Positions 55,196-64,000 of a DNA stretch of 64,000 nucleotides are shown here, in pieces. Origin of the DNA: Salminus brasiliensis. Lineage: Eukaryota; Chordata; Actinopteri; Characiformes; Bryconidae. The number at the start of each line of letters is the position of its first letter. Within the stretch, counting starts at the first letter, position 1. The DNA lies in assembly GCF_030463535.1 (NCBI RefSeq), contig NC_132883.1:31661873-31725872 (forward strand), written 5' to 3'. Under the pieces are notes generated by a model. The model made no database searches. It was not told the origin of the DNA and worked only from the letters and a program-made list of their open reading frames with translations. A program made the position numbers and the translations under genes.

Positions 55196-55524
55196 ATTAC
55201 GGCTATCTTCTAACCCTAACCGCCGCACAAACACTGACCCTTTAAATCCTTCGGCCTACAGGGCCTGTTGAATGAATGGGTGGAGACTTATGACGTTGCA
55301 TACTCTGATTTGCTCGATCGTATGTATCTCGGTCACCTGATTGGGCGCCTTTTTTAAATGATGTTACCGAATCATTGCGTGTAATACGTAATTGACTCGT
55401 AAATAAAAGTCTATAGATCTCTGATCAACTCTCTCTTCGTCTCTCTCATGTGGCACAGGATGGGTGTGGCAAAGGGTAACAGATGTCCGAAGGGGTATCT
55501 ATATTTTGCTGAATCAGGGTCTAG

Positions 55525-55563
55525 GTTCATTCGGACCTTTTGACCCCGGCTAGGCTTCCCTTG

Positions 55564-55631
<68 letters not shown>

Positions 55632-55765
55632 TACACATGGGCACAGGTGTGGGGTGGGGTGGGGTGTTTGAGTAACAGATGAGTTACTCATGAGTCAGAT
55701 AAGTTCAGATAATGAATCAGGGTCTAGGTTCGTTCAGACCTTTTGACCCCGGCTAGGCATTGGTA
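55525..55765. repeat. Tandem repeat unit with (CA)n, right arm
   Basis: Mirror of 41572-41950 but with one full unit (about 55600-55763) plus the partial one, and a longer CA run (about 55567-55625). Confidence 0.85.
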
Positions 55766-55812
55766 TGTGAGAATGGATAACAGACCTGTCAAAAAAGTTT
55801 GATGAAAAGTGC

Positions 55813-55972
55813 CCAGCTATCCCATTGGACGGCAACACAATAGGCGGGACTTCCGGAAGGAGGGATATCCAGAAGGCGGGACTTCCGGTGAAAATTCACG
55901 CTTTTGATTGGTCGAGGGAGGGACATGCAGGGGGCGTGGCTTGATGACGTGGCATGATCTGATTGGTCGAGA
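55813..55972. promoter_or_regulatory. CCAAT/ETS/GC-box cluster, right arm
   Basis: Mirror of 41366-41525: CCCATTGG, two GGCGGGACTTCCGG sites, TTGATTGGTC, GGGGGCGTGG and CTGATTGGTC. Same predicted promoter-like content; no transcript start can be assigned. Confidence 0.5.
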
Positions 55973-56017
55973 CGACCTGTCAAAACTAGTTTAATGAAAA
56001 GTGCCTCCTATATCTCT

Positions 56018-56290
56018 CTCTCACATTTATTAAAATTAGATGTTTCTAAGACAAGATTTTAGGATATTTAACTTCTAGTACTGTTCAACCTAGAGAATTT
56101 TGTAAAGGGATCTACATTTATTTTTTAGAAAATTTAAAGATTGTAAAGCAAGGTTTTGAAAATAAATGTTATTTTTTGGTGCTTTTCAAATTATAGATTT
56201 CGAAGGTTCTAAAACAAGGAAGCAGAGTTTATAATATCCAAAGTTCAGACTATACACATGAAATTACTATTAGCGCTTTATTAATTATTT
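56018..56290. other. Unique flank right of the inverted repeat
   Basis: AT-rich; no gene or repeat recognised. Confidence 0.4.
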
Positions 56291-56294
56291 TTGT

Positions 56295-56997
56295 GTGTGT
56301 GTATCACAAAAGTGAGTACACCCCTCACATTTCTGCAGATATTTAAGTATAACTTTTAATGGGACAACACTGACAAAATGACACTGACACAATGAAAAGT
56401 AGTCTGTGTGCAGCTTATATAACAGTGTAAATTTATTCTTCCCTCAAAATTACTCAATAAACAGCCATTAATGTCTAAACCACCGGCAACAAAAGTGAGT
56501 ACACCCCTTAGTGAAAGTTCCTGAAGTGTCAATATTTTATGTGGCTACCATTATTTCCCAGAACTGCCTTAACGCTCCTGGACATGGAGTTTACCAGAGC
56601 TTCACAGTTTGCCACTGGAATGCTTTTCCACTCCTCCATGATGACATCACGGAACTGGCGGATATTCGAGACTTTGCGCTCCTCCACCTTCCGCTTGAGG
56701 ATGCCCCAAAGATGTTCTATTGGATTTAGGTCTGGAGACATGCTTGGCCAGTCAATCACCTTTACCCTCAGCCTCTTCAATAAAGCAGTGGTCGTCTTAG
56801 AGGTGTGTTTGGGGTCATTATCATGCTGGAACACTGCCCTGCGACCCAGTTTCCGGAGGGAGGGGGGATCATGCTCTGCTTCAGTATTTCACAGTACATA
56901 TTGGAGTTCATGTGTCCCTCAATGAAATGTAACTCCCCAACACCTGCTGCACTCATGCAGCCCCGGACCATGGCATTCCCACCACCATGCTTGACTT
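56295..56997 (-). mobile_element. Truncated Tc1 transposon, DD34E type
   Basis: One end is present: GTGTATCACAAAAGTGAGTA then CACCCCTCAC at 56298-56330, with the inner direct repeat AAAAGTGAGTACACCCC at 56490-56507 (IR/DR layout). The element stops at ~56997 where the retrovirus fragment begins, so the 5' half is gone. Confidence 0.8.
56529..56990 (-). pseudogene. Tc1 transposase C-terminal half
   Basis: Minus strand: GVGELHFIEGHMNSNMYCEI, then FQHDNDPKHTSKTTTALLKR, WPSMSPDLNPIEHLWGIL and a normal C-terminus ending GSHIKY. The second Asp (HDND) and the Glu (NPIE) are 34 residues apart, the Tc1 DD34E signature. The first catalytic Asp and the DNA-binding domain are missing and a frame change sits near 56830. 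Confidence 0.85.
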
Positions 56998-57002
56998 GAC
57001 AA

Positions 57003-58375
57003 GGCTTTCTTGTTTACAGACTTCAGAAGATGCTTCCTTCTGGGGTGACAGCCATTTCAGTACTTATGGAGGGGTCAGTACCCATATCCGTCAGTACGGA
57101 CACAATTCTAACAGTGGATGTTTCAGGCTTACCACTCACAGAATATTTGTTCAGTTCTGTGAAGGTGAATTTGGGTAGTAGAACAGTAAAACATTGGTTT
57201 ATAGTCTCCACACATTGCCCTGTGAATTTACTAGGACGTGACTTATTGGGAGCTTTCAATCTAAACCTACAATGTACAGATTCAAGTTTTTCTGCTGATA
57301 GTCCTGGTATAGGGATATTTCCACTTCTAATAGACCCAGTAGAATATTCTTGGGCTCTGACAGCTCCATGTGACGCATCAGGTTCTCTGCTCTCTGTCAA
57401 TGGTTGAATGGGAAAATCCTCAATTTTTACATAGTTTTATTTGTCTCCCCAGATGGTGTTGACTATGTATGAGGAACATATCATGGATATAAAATATACC
57501 AGCTGAAACAACATTTTTGTTTTTAAACCAGTATAAATACATAAGGTACAAATAATTGATACTTCTGTTACACGGTCAAGATCCGAGCTGCCAAGTGAGA
57601 ATGATGAGACTGAGACTGATGACTTACCAGTTTTTGTTGATGAAATTCACAAACATTTTTGGTCTCAGAATAAATTATATTGGGTCAATAAAGGGGACAT
57701 CTCTGGTTAAAGTGGTGCAAGCAAAACAGCTGATGGGCCTTACCATGCTCAGTGTCCCATGTCCAAGAAAGCAGAAGAAGGGTTATCCAAAATGATAAAT
57801 TCCCTTTTAGAAAATGAAGCCATTGTTCCATGTGAATATTCACTGGTGACTAGTCCTCTGAGAGCGGTAAATGCAGCAGTATATCCTGCTGGTCCAATTG
57901 TACCTAATCCGGCAACTATTGGGGTGCAATATCTGCTGGGAATTCATTCTCAGATCAGGTGGCTAGAAACAGCTATGTCAGGAAATGCAGTAGTGCTTCA
58001 GATGTTTTCTACAACAGCACAACAGAAGTGTAAGAAAAATGAGGTGTACGATGTGGATGTTTCAGACTTGACACCTGACATATCTTCATCAAATGATGGA
58101 ATTGTTTTGCAGCAGTCCGATGATCAGATATTAGTATTGTCTAATACTCACTGTCTAATCCACCACCACTCACTAAAGGAAGAAGCTTTTTGTCTAAAAA
58201 GAATCAGTTCAGGAGTATGTCTTATGTACAGGAGTGAAGAAAGAATATAAGCCCATATGGATCTGCATCTGTCTGTCATAAGAAAAGGGAAGTTTATATG
58301 GATTAATATTGCAGTTCCACTGGAATTAGAATGGAAGTTCAGTGATCTACCTGTGATCATGTTGAATGGCTAAAA
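57003..58375 (+). pseudogene. Endogenous retrovirus 2: pol fragment (protease end and RT start)
   Basis: 57030-57407 carries a retropepsin C-terminal part (WFIVSTHCPVNLLGRDLLGA); the D-T/S-G active site is not visible. 57759-58250 begins like a retroviral RT N-terminus (EEGLSKMINSLLENEAIVPC, SPLRAVNAAVYPAGPIVPNP) but lacks the intervening strand that normally links these two parts. It then runs into unrelated-looking envelope-type or spacer sequence without the YxDD box. Same general class as the retrovirus at 5.1-11.5 kb; orientation plus. Confidence 0.6.
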
Positions 58376-59026
58376 GCAGTGACCTTTAAACACTGTAATC
58401 CTATCCTACACATTTTCTATATTTATATTTAATTTTTGTTTTAATGCGGTTCTGCTTTAGAAGCTCGAGACGTGATTCAACACGGACCGTTGAGCGACCG
58501 TCCTACTTTATAGTCTTTATCAGCTTTGTTTTCTATATGAGACAGTTGTGATCCCAGTGTTACTGTACAGTACTCTGTCTCACTGACCGTCATTTGTATT
58601 TGTGTCTGTGTTTACTGTGGAGGAACTTTGCGATCGCGGCGGACCGATATCTCCAGACTCTCTGCAAGGAGGTCATCAAGCCTGACCTGCTGCTGTTGTA
58701 GAGGCAGTCCAAACTCCACCGACAGAAGACGAGATCTTAAATCTAGCTCTACCGGCATGGCGGACAGAGGGTTGTTGTCTCCACTCCCGCACCGGAGAGG
58801 GCACTGGGCCGTCGGCGTGGCATGGGAAAGTTGAGGGCTCCGCCACCACCACAGCCGGTTTTCACCTCAACTAACTGGTACGAGGTTTTCAGTTCTTCAA
58901 CCTCATTGAGGACCGCTTCTCAGGGCGGTGTTTTCGTTGTTGAAGGTTATACTGTAAAACACTCGAAAGTATCGGGACCAAAGAGTAATGCCTCAATCTC
59001 CTTTTTTTTTTTTTTTTTCCCTTCAG
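58376..59026. other. No gene recognised; weak ORF1-like or exon-like pieces
   Basis: Contains a T-run at 59002-59018 serving as polypyrimidine tract for the exon candidate that follows, and a segment around 58910-58950 (TCTCAGGGCGGTGTTTTCGT) that resembles 62866-62890 (CTCAGGGTGGTGTTCTCACC). Confidence 0.3.
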
Positions 59027-59107
59027 GAGTTCTGGACATGGCCAGATGGCTTCGGTATCATCATTCTCCGCTTCTGGACACCAGTTGGAAAAAGACAGGA
59101 CTCCAGG
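59027..59107 (+). CDS. Candidate 81-bp exon, unknown gene
   Basis: Acceptor (T)n-CCCTTCAG and donor CCAGGGTAGG delimit 27 in-phase codons: EFWTWPDGFGIIILRFWTPV.. . A diverged relative at 62955-63038 begins after TTTTTCAG (PVSWPSPSGFGSIVLHYSLP) but ends in a stop. Aromatic-rich; no family recognised. Confidence 0.3.
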
Positions 59108-59143
59108 GTAGGCAACTGGATAGTGTGCCGGTAATTAATTTAC

Positions 59144-60376
59144 ATGATTTATTTAATGCAAACCTTAAATATTGATCCCTTTTTTCATTTGCCACAATTG
59201 TCCACTGACGAGGCATCTTATTTAGATCAGGATATTTCTCAACTAGAATTGAAAGAAACCCTCTGTCAGATGAAAGAAGGGAAGTCGCCTGGATTGGATG
59301 GCATCCCTGACAAATATTTATTCTTCTGGGCAGAATTGGGAGCTTTGTTTGAAATGATGAATTACTCCCTAGATAAAGGTGAATTTTATAAGGATGTTGA
59401 TACAGCTTTAATCTCATTATTACTTAAATGGATCCCAACTTTTTGCAGTAGTTGTTGCCCAGTATCGCTAATAAATGCTGACATAAAATGATTTGCTAGG
59501 GTATTGGCCAGATGCTTAGAATTACTTGATTGAAATGATCCAATGTGATCAAACTGGTTTCATGAAGTTACGTTTGTCGACTGACATTTCATCCGCTCCT
59601 GCACATTATTCACTCAGGACACTTCCAAGACACAGTAGGCCATTCTCACTAGATGCCAATTAGGCCATTGATCGAAAAAAATAAATGCAAACCCATCTGC
59701 AGAGGTTCTAAATAATAATAAATGTAATAAATGTTCATCAACTTCATCAACTAGAAAGGTACACATGTCAAGAATGCCCCTTTTTTGTTCAGCCCTCCTT
59801 TTCACTATATCGCTGGAACCCCTAGCTCAAGTAGTGTGCATATTTTTTCCTAGCTCCCCCATTATAGTAAAGGATGCCCAACATCATATTTCAGTTTATG
59901 CCATGAGGTTTTGTTCTTTTTTTAGATAAATCAACAGATTCAGTTATACCAAAGCATGCTACCTACTTATTATCCAGTGGTGGACCACTTTAGGTATTTG
60001 GGGGTAGATGTGTGTACCTCAGTGAGCGACTGTCCTCAAAAATTTCAGTGGTACACTAGAACAAATTAAAATACTCAATTGGACACTCTTGCCTACCTCA
60101 CTGCACTCCAGGACTGTAGTGGTAAAAATAAATATTCTGCCTAGACTGAATTTCTATAGTTATGATACCTTTGCCCCTGCCTAAAAAATATTGGGATACA
60201 CTAAGGTATTATCCATGTATATTTGGAATGGTAAATTACCTTATCTACTTTACAGAGGTGTAAGTCAGATGGTGGTCTTGCATTTCTAGATTTTGAAATG
60301 TATGCTCAGACATTTACCTTAAAACCTTGATCAATACGCCTGAATCAAAGTATAATAAATGATTCATGCCACTCAA
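59144..60376 (+). pseudogene. L1/Tx1-type LINE ORF2 fragment, left of DD37E insertion
   Basis: RT start: DEASYLDQDISQLELKETLC, KEGKSPGLDGIPDKYLFFWA, ALFEMMNYSLDKGEF, TALISLLLK and SLINADIK. Downstream after stops and frame changes: YYPVVDHFRYLGVDVC and KSDGGLAFLDFEMYAQ, features of the RT thumb/C-terminal region in this clade. The element resumes right of the Tc1 insertion (62215-62406). Confidence 0.7.
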
Positions 60377-60378
60377 TA

Positions 60379-61926
60379 CACTGTGTGCAGAATTATTAGG
60401 CAAATGAGTATTTTGATCACATCATCCTTTTTATACATGTTGTCCTACTCCAAGCTCTATAGGCTTGAAAGCCAACTACCAATCAAGTAAATCAGGTGAT
60501 GTGCATCTCTGTAATGAGAAGGGGTGTGGTCTAATGACATCAACACCCTATATAAAAGGTGTGCTAAATTATTAGGCAACTTCCTTTCCTTTGGCAAAAT
60601 GGGTCAGAAGAAAGATTTGACGGACTCTGCAAGACATCTCACAATTTTTGACTTTTCAGAGGGATGCAGCAGTCTTGAAATTGCCAAACTTTTGAAGCGT
60701 GATCACTGAACAATCAAGCGCTTCATGGCAAATAGCCAAACGTGTTGGAAAAAAAAAGGCACAAATTAACTGCCCATGAATTGAGGAAAATCAAGCGTGA
60801 AGCTGCCAAGATGCCATTTGCCACCAGTTTTGCCATATTTCAGAGCTGCGACGTTACTGGAGTATCAAAAAGCACAAGGTGTGCGATACTCAGGGACATG
60901 GCCAAGGTAAGGAAGGCTGAAAAACGACTACCTTTGAACAAGAAACATAAGATATTTCTTGGCCCAGTCTTGACGTTTTATCTTAAGACTGATTTTTCTA
61001 AGGTTTTATGGACTGATGAAATGCGAGTGACTCTTGATGGGCCAGATGGATGGGCCCGAGGCTGGATCAGTAAAGGGCAGAGAGCTCCACTCCGACTCGG
61101 ACGCCAGCAAGGTGGAGGTGGGGTACTGGTATGGACTGGTATCATCCAAGATGAACTTGTGGGACCTTTTCGGGTTGAGGATGGAGTGAAGCTCAACTCC
61201 CAGACCTACTGCCAGTTTTTGGAAGACACCTTCTTCAAGCAGTGGTACAGAAAGAAGTCGGTATTGTTCAAGAAAAACATGATTTTCATGCAGGACAATG
61301 CTCTGTCAAATGCATCCAAATACTCCACAGCGTGGCTGGCCAGTAAGGGTCTAAAAGAAGAAAAAATGATGACATGCCCCCCTTGTTCACCTGATCTGAA
61401 ACCCATAGAGACCCTGTGGTCCCTCATAAAATGTGAGATCTACAGGCAGGGAAAACAGTACACCTCTCTGAACAGTGTCTGGGAGGCTGTGGTGTCTGCT
61501 GCACGCAATGTTGATCGTAAACAGATCAAGCAACTGACAGAACCTATGGATGGAAGGCTTTTGAGTGTCATCTTAAAGAAAGGTGGCTATATTGGTCACT
61601 GATTTGTTTTTGGTTTTGTTTTTAAATGTCAAATGTTTATTTCTAAATTGTTATATTGGTTTACCTGGTGAAAATAAACAAGTGAGATGGGTATATATTT
61701 GTTTTTTTATTAAGTTGCCTAATAATTCTGCACAGTAATAGTTACCTGCACAAACAGATATCCTCCTAAGATAGCCAAATCTAAAAAAAAAAAAAAAACA
61801 CTCCAACTTCCAAAAATATTAAGCTTTGATATTTGAGTCTTTTGGGTTGATTGAGAACATATTTGTTGATCAATAATAAAAAGAATCCTCTCAAATACAA
61901 CTTGCCTAATAATTCTGCAAACACTG
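60379..61926 (+). mobile_element. Tc1-like transposon, DD37E type, full length (copy 2)
   Basis: Flanked by TA (60377-60378, 61927-61928). Ends CACTGTGTGCAGAATTATTA and ..TAATTCTGCAAACACTG, with inner repeats of the terminus near 60565 and 61716 (IR/DR). About 1.55 kb, with both ends and the catalytic domain present, inserted into the L1/Tx1 fragment. Confidence 0.9.
60598..61602 (+). pseudogene. Tc1-like DD37E transposase, near-complete
   Basis: The N-terminus GKMGQKKDLTDSARHLTIFD and the helix-turn-helix EGCSSLEIAKLLKRDH are followed by a stop (TGA for the CAG that copy 1 has) and then a frame change at FMANSQ. From 60742 the frame is open for 286 codons: LWTDEMRVTLDGPDGWARGW (first Asp), MQDNALSN (second Asp) and PDLKPIETLW (Glu, 37 residues after the second Asp), ending GGYIGH. 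The catalytic triad is intact but the DNA-binding domain is disconnected by the early stop and shift. Confidence 0.85.
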
Positions 61927-61949
61927 TAGAGAAGGCTCTAGTAGCCCCA

Positions 61950-62195
61950 CATACACACATGGACAAAATTGTTAGTACCCCTGGGTTAATGAAAGAAAAA
62001 TCCACAGTGGTCTCAGAAATAACTTAAATTTGACAAAATTAATAAATAAAAATTCTATGAAAAAGAACAAATAAAAATTCAACATTGATTTTGAACCATG
62101 CTTCAACAGAATTATTTTAAAAAGTAAACTCATGAAGCAGTTTTGGACACAAATGATGGTACCCCTGAAAATAATGTGACCAATTTATTATTACT
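61950..62195. mobile_element. Terminal fragment of another Tc1-like transposon
   Basis: CATGGACAAAATTGTTAGTA then CCCCTGGGTTAATGAAAG (61967-62000), with an inner copy TTGGACACAAATGATGGTAC then CCCT at 62143. This pair of outer and inner repeats is the IR/DR end of a fish Tc1 family. No transposase remains. Confidence 0.6.
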
Positions 62196-62214
62196 TTTTG
62201 TCAGATTCCAGTTT

Positions 62215-62406
62215 TGTTATATATATTGGACCCATATTGGACCCATAATATTGCGCCTTATATTAATTTGGCATTAACAGTCGGCAAACAAACTCTAATA
62301 TGGCATGAGCACACTCCACTCTTTCATAATCATAATTTACTGATGGGAAATGCTCGGGTTCTTCCAAATGGAAGAGCAAAAGGAGCAAAGGAATTCGAAC
62401 TCTGGT
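62215..62406 (+). pseudogene. L1/Tx1-type LINE fragment, right of DD37E insertion
   Basis: A short open stretch with TLIWHEHTPLFHNHNLLMGN, matching the S-P-L-W-x-N-P-x-L type motif near the end of L1/Tx1 ORF2. Likely the continuation of the element at 59144-60376. Confidence 0.45.
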
Positions 62407-62495
62407 GACCGGGTCAGAGATGGCTGCTTAAAGTTTAGTTAGTCTTTATTCATGCTCCACCTCGGTTTAATCTCTTTAATGCAGTCCCACATTTG

Positions 62496-62820
62496 ACATA
62501 CCTATGGCTGATGCTTCTGGGCATAAAGATCTTCCAAATTCTTTATCTACGCAGTCCCAGAGACTCAAAGACAAGAAAAAACAAGTTCTGGAGTCCGCTG
62601 AGGTGGACGAAGCTAGCATTCCTGCTAATATAGAGGGTCGTCTTCAAGGTATCGTAGGCTCTGTCTCCTCAGTGGAGGCTTCGTTATCCACTTTAGTGGC
62701 ACGAGTCACCGCCACAGGAGGCAGATTGGAGGAGATTAAAAACAGACTCTCAGCGGCTAAAGACCCTCTAAACAACCACCAAGCCCAAGTCACCAAACTG
62801 TCCAAAATGAGTTCCTGCAG
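62496..62820 (+). pseudogene. Coiled-coil ORF, likely L1/Tx1 ORF1 fragment
   Basis: Starts MADASGHKDLPNSL. Heptad-like pattern in GIVGSVSSVEASLSTLVARV and TGGRLEEIKNRLSAAKDP, as in the coiled coil of L1/Tx1 ORF1 proteins, which bind element RNA. It stops being ORF1-like after ~105 codons. It lies downstream of ORF2 remnants, so it belongs to a separate insertion or a rearranged copy. Confidence 0.5.
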
Positions 62821-62854
62821 TCAAAGGTTTTTCAAATATTCTGCTGCATATTTA

Positions 62855-63034
62855 GATTGTTGTTCTCCTCAGGGTGGTGTTCTCACCGTTGGAGATTCTT
62901 CTGTTAAACCCTTATTGACCATACAGAGTAATGCCACAATCTCCTGTTTTTCAGGTGCCCGTGTCCTGGCCGTCGCCAAGTGGCTTTGGCTCCATCGTTC
63001 TCCACTATTCTCTGCCTTATGCAGCTTGGCCCTG
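62855..63034 (+). pseudogene. Exon-like segment, diverged copy of 58905-59107
   Basis: Shares CTCAGGG.GGTGTT.TC..GTTG, AGAGTAATGCC.CAATCTCC and acceptor TTTTTCAG with 58905-59030. The open frame after the acceptor ends at TGA near 63036. Adjacent on its right to duplication block B. Confidence 0.35.
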
Positions 63035-64000
63035 AAGTAGCACTGATGAGTAAGCGAGCCATTTCCTCAGCTCTTCTCGCTCCACTGCTGGCTGCAGGAC
63101 AGGTCCGTCTGTGCTGACTGTAGAGAATTGGGAGAGCTTTCGGCTGTGTCCGGTCCCCTACCGCACAGATGAGCTTCACCTGAGCCACCTGAGGTCCATC
63201 GTTCTCTACGAGCCCTTTCCAGTCACACTTTCAGGTTAGTGAACTGCGTAGTTGGCAGGTAAGTAATTTACATGACTTGATTCCACCCATTTATTCCATC
63301 ACATCACATTTCTGCTTGTATTAAAAAGTAGTATGTCAGTGTCACTCAAGTCCTGCAGTATTGAGACTGTCATGATTTGTAATTGTAATGTCAGAAAATC
63401 TGCTTTATAAATCTTTATTAGATTAAATGATCTCTAGCCTTTAAAGCAGTCATTTGGAAATGGTCATTTTATGTAGAATTATAATGTGGTTGAAACATGT
63501 AGAAGAGGAGTGTTATCTACAATATTTTACCACCATTAAATATATTGATGGACAGATGGATCCTCCACCTACTGCTGCTTTAATACTTGTAAGGGTTTCA
63601 TATGAAAGGTATGAAATTTTAATGTATTAATGTATTAATATAAGAGTTCAGTAACAGAGATGGTGCCAATTACATTTATCTGTGGGTTCAGGACTGTATC
63701 TAATAATAATGAGGAAGTTTGTGGACATAGAAGAGTTTAATCTTCAAGCTCATTTTTTTTCAGGTATTTGCAGCTACGTAGTTTTAAGTTCAAAAGATTC
63801 AAACCTTTTGTCAATAAACAGATCCTTTATAAAAAGTGTAACTCTGTACGGAAAGATTTCTTTTTTTGTCAGACGTGGTTCTGAAACCTTCCACCGGCGT
63901 TACGTTTACTGCAGGATTACAGTGTTTCTCTACATTCCTAAGACTGACTGATCGGGTTGATTCTTTAAGTGCGGAAAAGCAAATCCGACTGCCACAGTTC
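63035..64000. repeat. Segmental duplication block B, copy 2 (runs off the window)
   Basis: Same order as 39880-40849, with a ~100-bp insertion at about 63612-63710 (GAAATTTTAATGTATTAATG..) and an inverted ~49-bp segment at 63733-63781. Confidence 0.8.
63098..63234 (+). CDS. Candidate internal exon of an unknown gene (block B copy 2)
   Basis: Same length (137 bp), acceptor (GGCTGCAG) and donor (TCAGGTTAGT) as 39991-40127, and open in the same frame: VLTVENWESFRLCPVPYR then DELHLSHLRSIVLYEPFPVT. Amino-acid differences are clustered (RAVFYCR versus CPVPYRT). No family recognised. Confidence 0.45.

Larger units (their letters stand above)
47900..56017. repeat. Right arm of giant inverted repeat (split by L2)
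   Basis: Pieces 47900-48122 and 50267-56017 together mirror 47425-41321. The split point in the left arm is the intact sequence AAACATACTATTAGAACT, which here is interrupted by the L2. The outer end is GTGCCTCCTATATCTCT (56001-56017), beyond which the flank differs from the left side. Confidence 0.95.

Noticed and set aside
55567..55625. ORF consisting of a C-V-C-V repeat
   Set aside because: Translation of a (CA/GT)n microsatellite, not a protein.
41321..56017. The inverted repeat as a self-synthesising transposon or integrated DNA virus with long terminal inverted repeats
   Set aside because: There is no DNA polymerase, integrase, ATPase or capsid gene between the arms; the spacer is a 474-bp Tc1-like remnant and the arms contain a host gene with introns.

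Overview
This is non-coding-rich vertebrate DNA, almost certainly from a teleost fish. The evidence is the mixture of Tc1-like transposons, Rex1, L2 and L1/Tx1-type LINE fragments, endogenous retrovirus pieces, CA/GT microsatellites, AT-rich spacers, intron-exon signals, and remnants of a claudin gene. I see no bacterial operon structure, rRNA, tRNA or CRISPR. The species cannot be named from the sequence alone.

Layout. (1) 1-5.1 kb and 19.15-25.1 kb are two diverged direct copies of one duplicated block. Each has an L2 3' tail, conserved non-repetitive blocks and a coding-like terminal exon on the minus strand, and each ends in a very long polypurine satellite built from AAAGACAAAGAAG-like units (2.0 kb and 4.7 kb). 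(2) 5.1-11.56 kb is a decayed minus-strand class I-like endogenous retrovirus (gag, protease scrap, integrase C-terminus, env-position region, LTR ends). It is split by a plus-strand LINE at 5.74-8.11 kb that has an open 670-codon RT frame. (3) 11.56-13.2 kb is a Rex1-type LINE. (4) 13.2-19.1 kb holds a few exon-like pieces, one of them duplicated, a diverged minisatellite, a Tc1-like element with DD37E spacing, and two L2-type 3' UTR fragments. (5) 25.1-41.3 kb is a patchwork of an LTR, LINE fragments, a cluster of splice-flanked minus-strand exon candidates at 29.9-31.1 kb, and quiet AT-rich DNA.

(6) 41.32-56.02 kb is the most striking structure, a huge near-perfect inverted repeat. The left arm is 41321-47425. 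The right arm is 47900-56017, interrupted by a 2.14-kb L2 insertion at 48123-50266. The two arms flank a 474-bp spacer. Each arm carries the same decayed claudin-10-like gene (four exons, with shared disabling deletions), a convergent unknown ORF of about 105 codons, a CCAAT/ETS-rich promoter-like block at its outer edge, and nested Tc1-type terminal repeats.

(7) 56.3-64 kb holds a truncated DD34E Tc1 element, a second retrovirus fragment (protease/RT), an L1/Tx1-type LINE split by a second DD37E Tc1 copy, and a duplicated exon-bearing block whose partner lies at 39.9-40.85 kb. A ~49-bp segment of that block is inverted between the two copies.

There is little functional cooperation between genes here. 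The window reads as a repeat-driven, segmentally duplicated region in which host gene pieces have been copied and mostly inactivated. Coordinates for repeats are approximate to a few tens of bases unless a target-site duplication or splice site is stated.
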